64,000 nt of DNA, taken from Stenotrophomonas nitritireducens. Lineage in GTDB: Bacteria > Pseudomonadota > Gammaproteobacteria > Xanthomonadales > Xanthomonadaceae. Positions 63,752-64,000 of this stretch are shown here, in pieces. Both the position numbers and the translations under genes were made by a program. The stretch is from contig NZ_CP016756.1 of NCBI RefSeq assembly GCF_001700965.1, forward strand, positions 1,178,001-1,242,000, given 5' to 3'. How positions within the stretch are numbered: the first letter of the stretch is position 1; each line of letters opens with the position of its first letter. The notes under the pieces were generated by a model. The model saw nothing but the letters and a program-made list of their open reading frames with translations. It was not told the DNA's origin and did no database searches.

Positions 63752-64000
63752 CTACTGGCGGCGGACGGCCTGCACGACCTGCAGGCGACGCAGGCGGCGC
63801 ATCACTTCGGCCAGATGGTTGCGGTCGCGTACCTGGATGTTGAAACACAGTACCGCGGCGTTGAAATCGCGGTCCAGGTAGTCCACCCGCTCGATGTTGG
63901 AATGGCTCTGCGCGATGGCCGCGGCCAACTGCGCCAATACGCCGGTGCCGTTCTCCACCTCGACCACCAGGGCGGTGTCGTAATCGCCCACCACGCTGGT
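63752..64000 (-). CDS. spoT: SpoT/RelA-type bifunctional (p)ppGpp synthetase/hydrolase, C-terminal end only
   Basis: Only the last 82 residues are in the window; the gene starts beyond the right edge. They form an ACT domain: DTALVVEVENGTGVLAQLAA, IAQSHSNIERVDYLDRDFNA and IQVRDRNHLAEVMRRLRRL, ending VQAVRRQ. This is the regulatory C-terminus of RSH proteins, and ridA downstream fits the spoT-ridA order of pseudomonads. The stop TAG lies 4 bp from an inverted SMAG. Confidence 0.85.
   Translation of the reverse strand, partial: TSVVGDYDTALVVEVENGTGVLAQLAAAIAQSHSNIERVDYLDRDFNAAVLCFNIQVRDRNHLAEVMRRLRRLQVVQAVRRQ

Overview
The window is chromosomal DNA of a high-GC gammaproteobacterium of the Xanthomonadaceae, most likely Stenotrophomonas or a close relative. 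Four things point there: the gene content and order (pilMNOPQ divergent from a class A PBP gene, a moxR-bat operon, tkt/gap/pgk/pyk/fba together, and spoT, ridA and recG near each other); very many short palindromes that begin with GTAG and have the core GCCGAGCATGGCTCGGC, which match the SMAG repeats described in S. maltophilia; paired GTAGGAGCGGC-type REP elements; and a P1-type nuclease like those known from Stenotrophomonas. No rRNA, tRNA, CRISPR array, prophage or transposase gene was seen.

Layout. 1-2.0 kb: a copper-uptake pair, a TonB-dependent copper receptor cut by the window edge and a His/Met-rich DUF2946 protein. 2.1-2.8 kb: three tandem 241-bp composite repeats. 2.8-6.4 kb: a sulfur-assimilation locus, cysB-like regulator divergent from cysG-cysK with a LysR-type operator between. 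6.6-8.7 kb: macro-domain hydrolase and secreted M1 peptidase. 8.9-14.0 kb: fba, pyk, a HAD phosphatase and pgk. 14.1-21.1 kb: a GNAT enzyme with a duplicated 3' end, the uncharacterised DUF3999/DUF2339 pair, an HxlR regulator and a pirin. 21.3-24.1 kb: gap, ompW with an FNR-type box, and a secreted S1/P1 nuclease. 24.1-26.7 kb: a BlaI / M56-TonB_C / lipoprotein operon with its own operator dyad. 26.8-34.1 kb: acetyl-CoA hydrolase family protein, two lipoproteins, tkt and a DAACS symporter. 34.1-41.1 kb: moxR, DUF58, DUF4381, batA, batB/C fusion and batD. 41.2-48.8 kb: pilMNOPQ and mrcA. 48.8-55 kb: an unknown gene, repeats, gltA, rpmE2, a nucleoside hydrolase and recG. 55.2-61.3 kb: a three-gene operon (parallel beta-helix lipoprotein, diheme cytochrome lipoprotein, TonB-dependent receptor) divergent from an AraC-type regulator. 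61.3-64 kb: ridA, a nitrobindin-like gene enclosed by four 325-bp modules carrying DnaA-box-like sequences, and the 3' end of spoT.

Most of the window is core metabolism and envelope machinery. The parts least explained by known biology are the TonB receptor/diheme cytochrome/beta-helix operon lying between recG and ridA, the DnaA-box-bearing modules between ridA and spoT, the DUF3999/DUF2339 pair, and the M56 protease fused to a TonB-type C-terminal domain.

All calls come from reading the sequence and from general knowledge of the families. No database search was run. Residue numbers are counted from the chosen start codon and may be off by a few.
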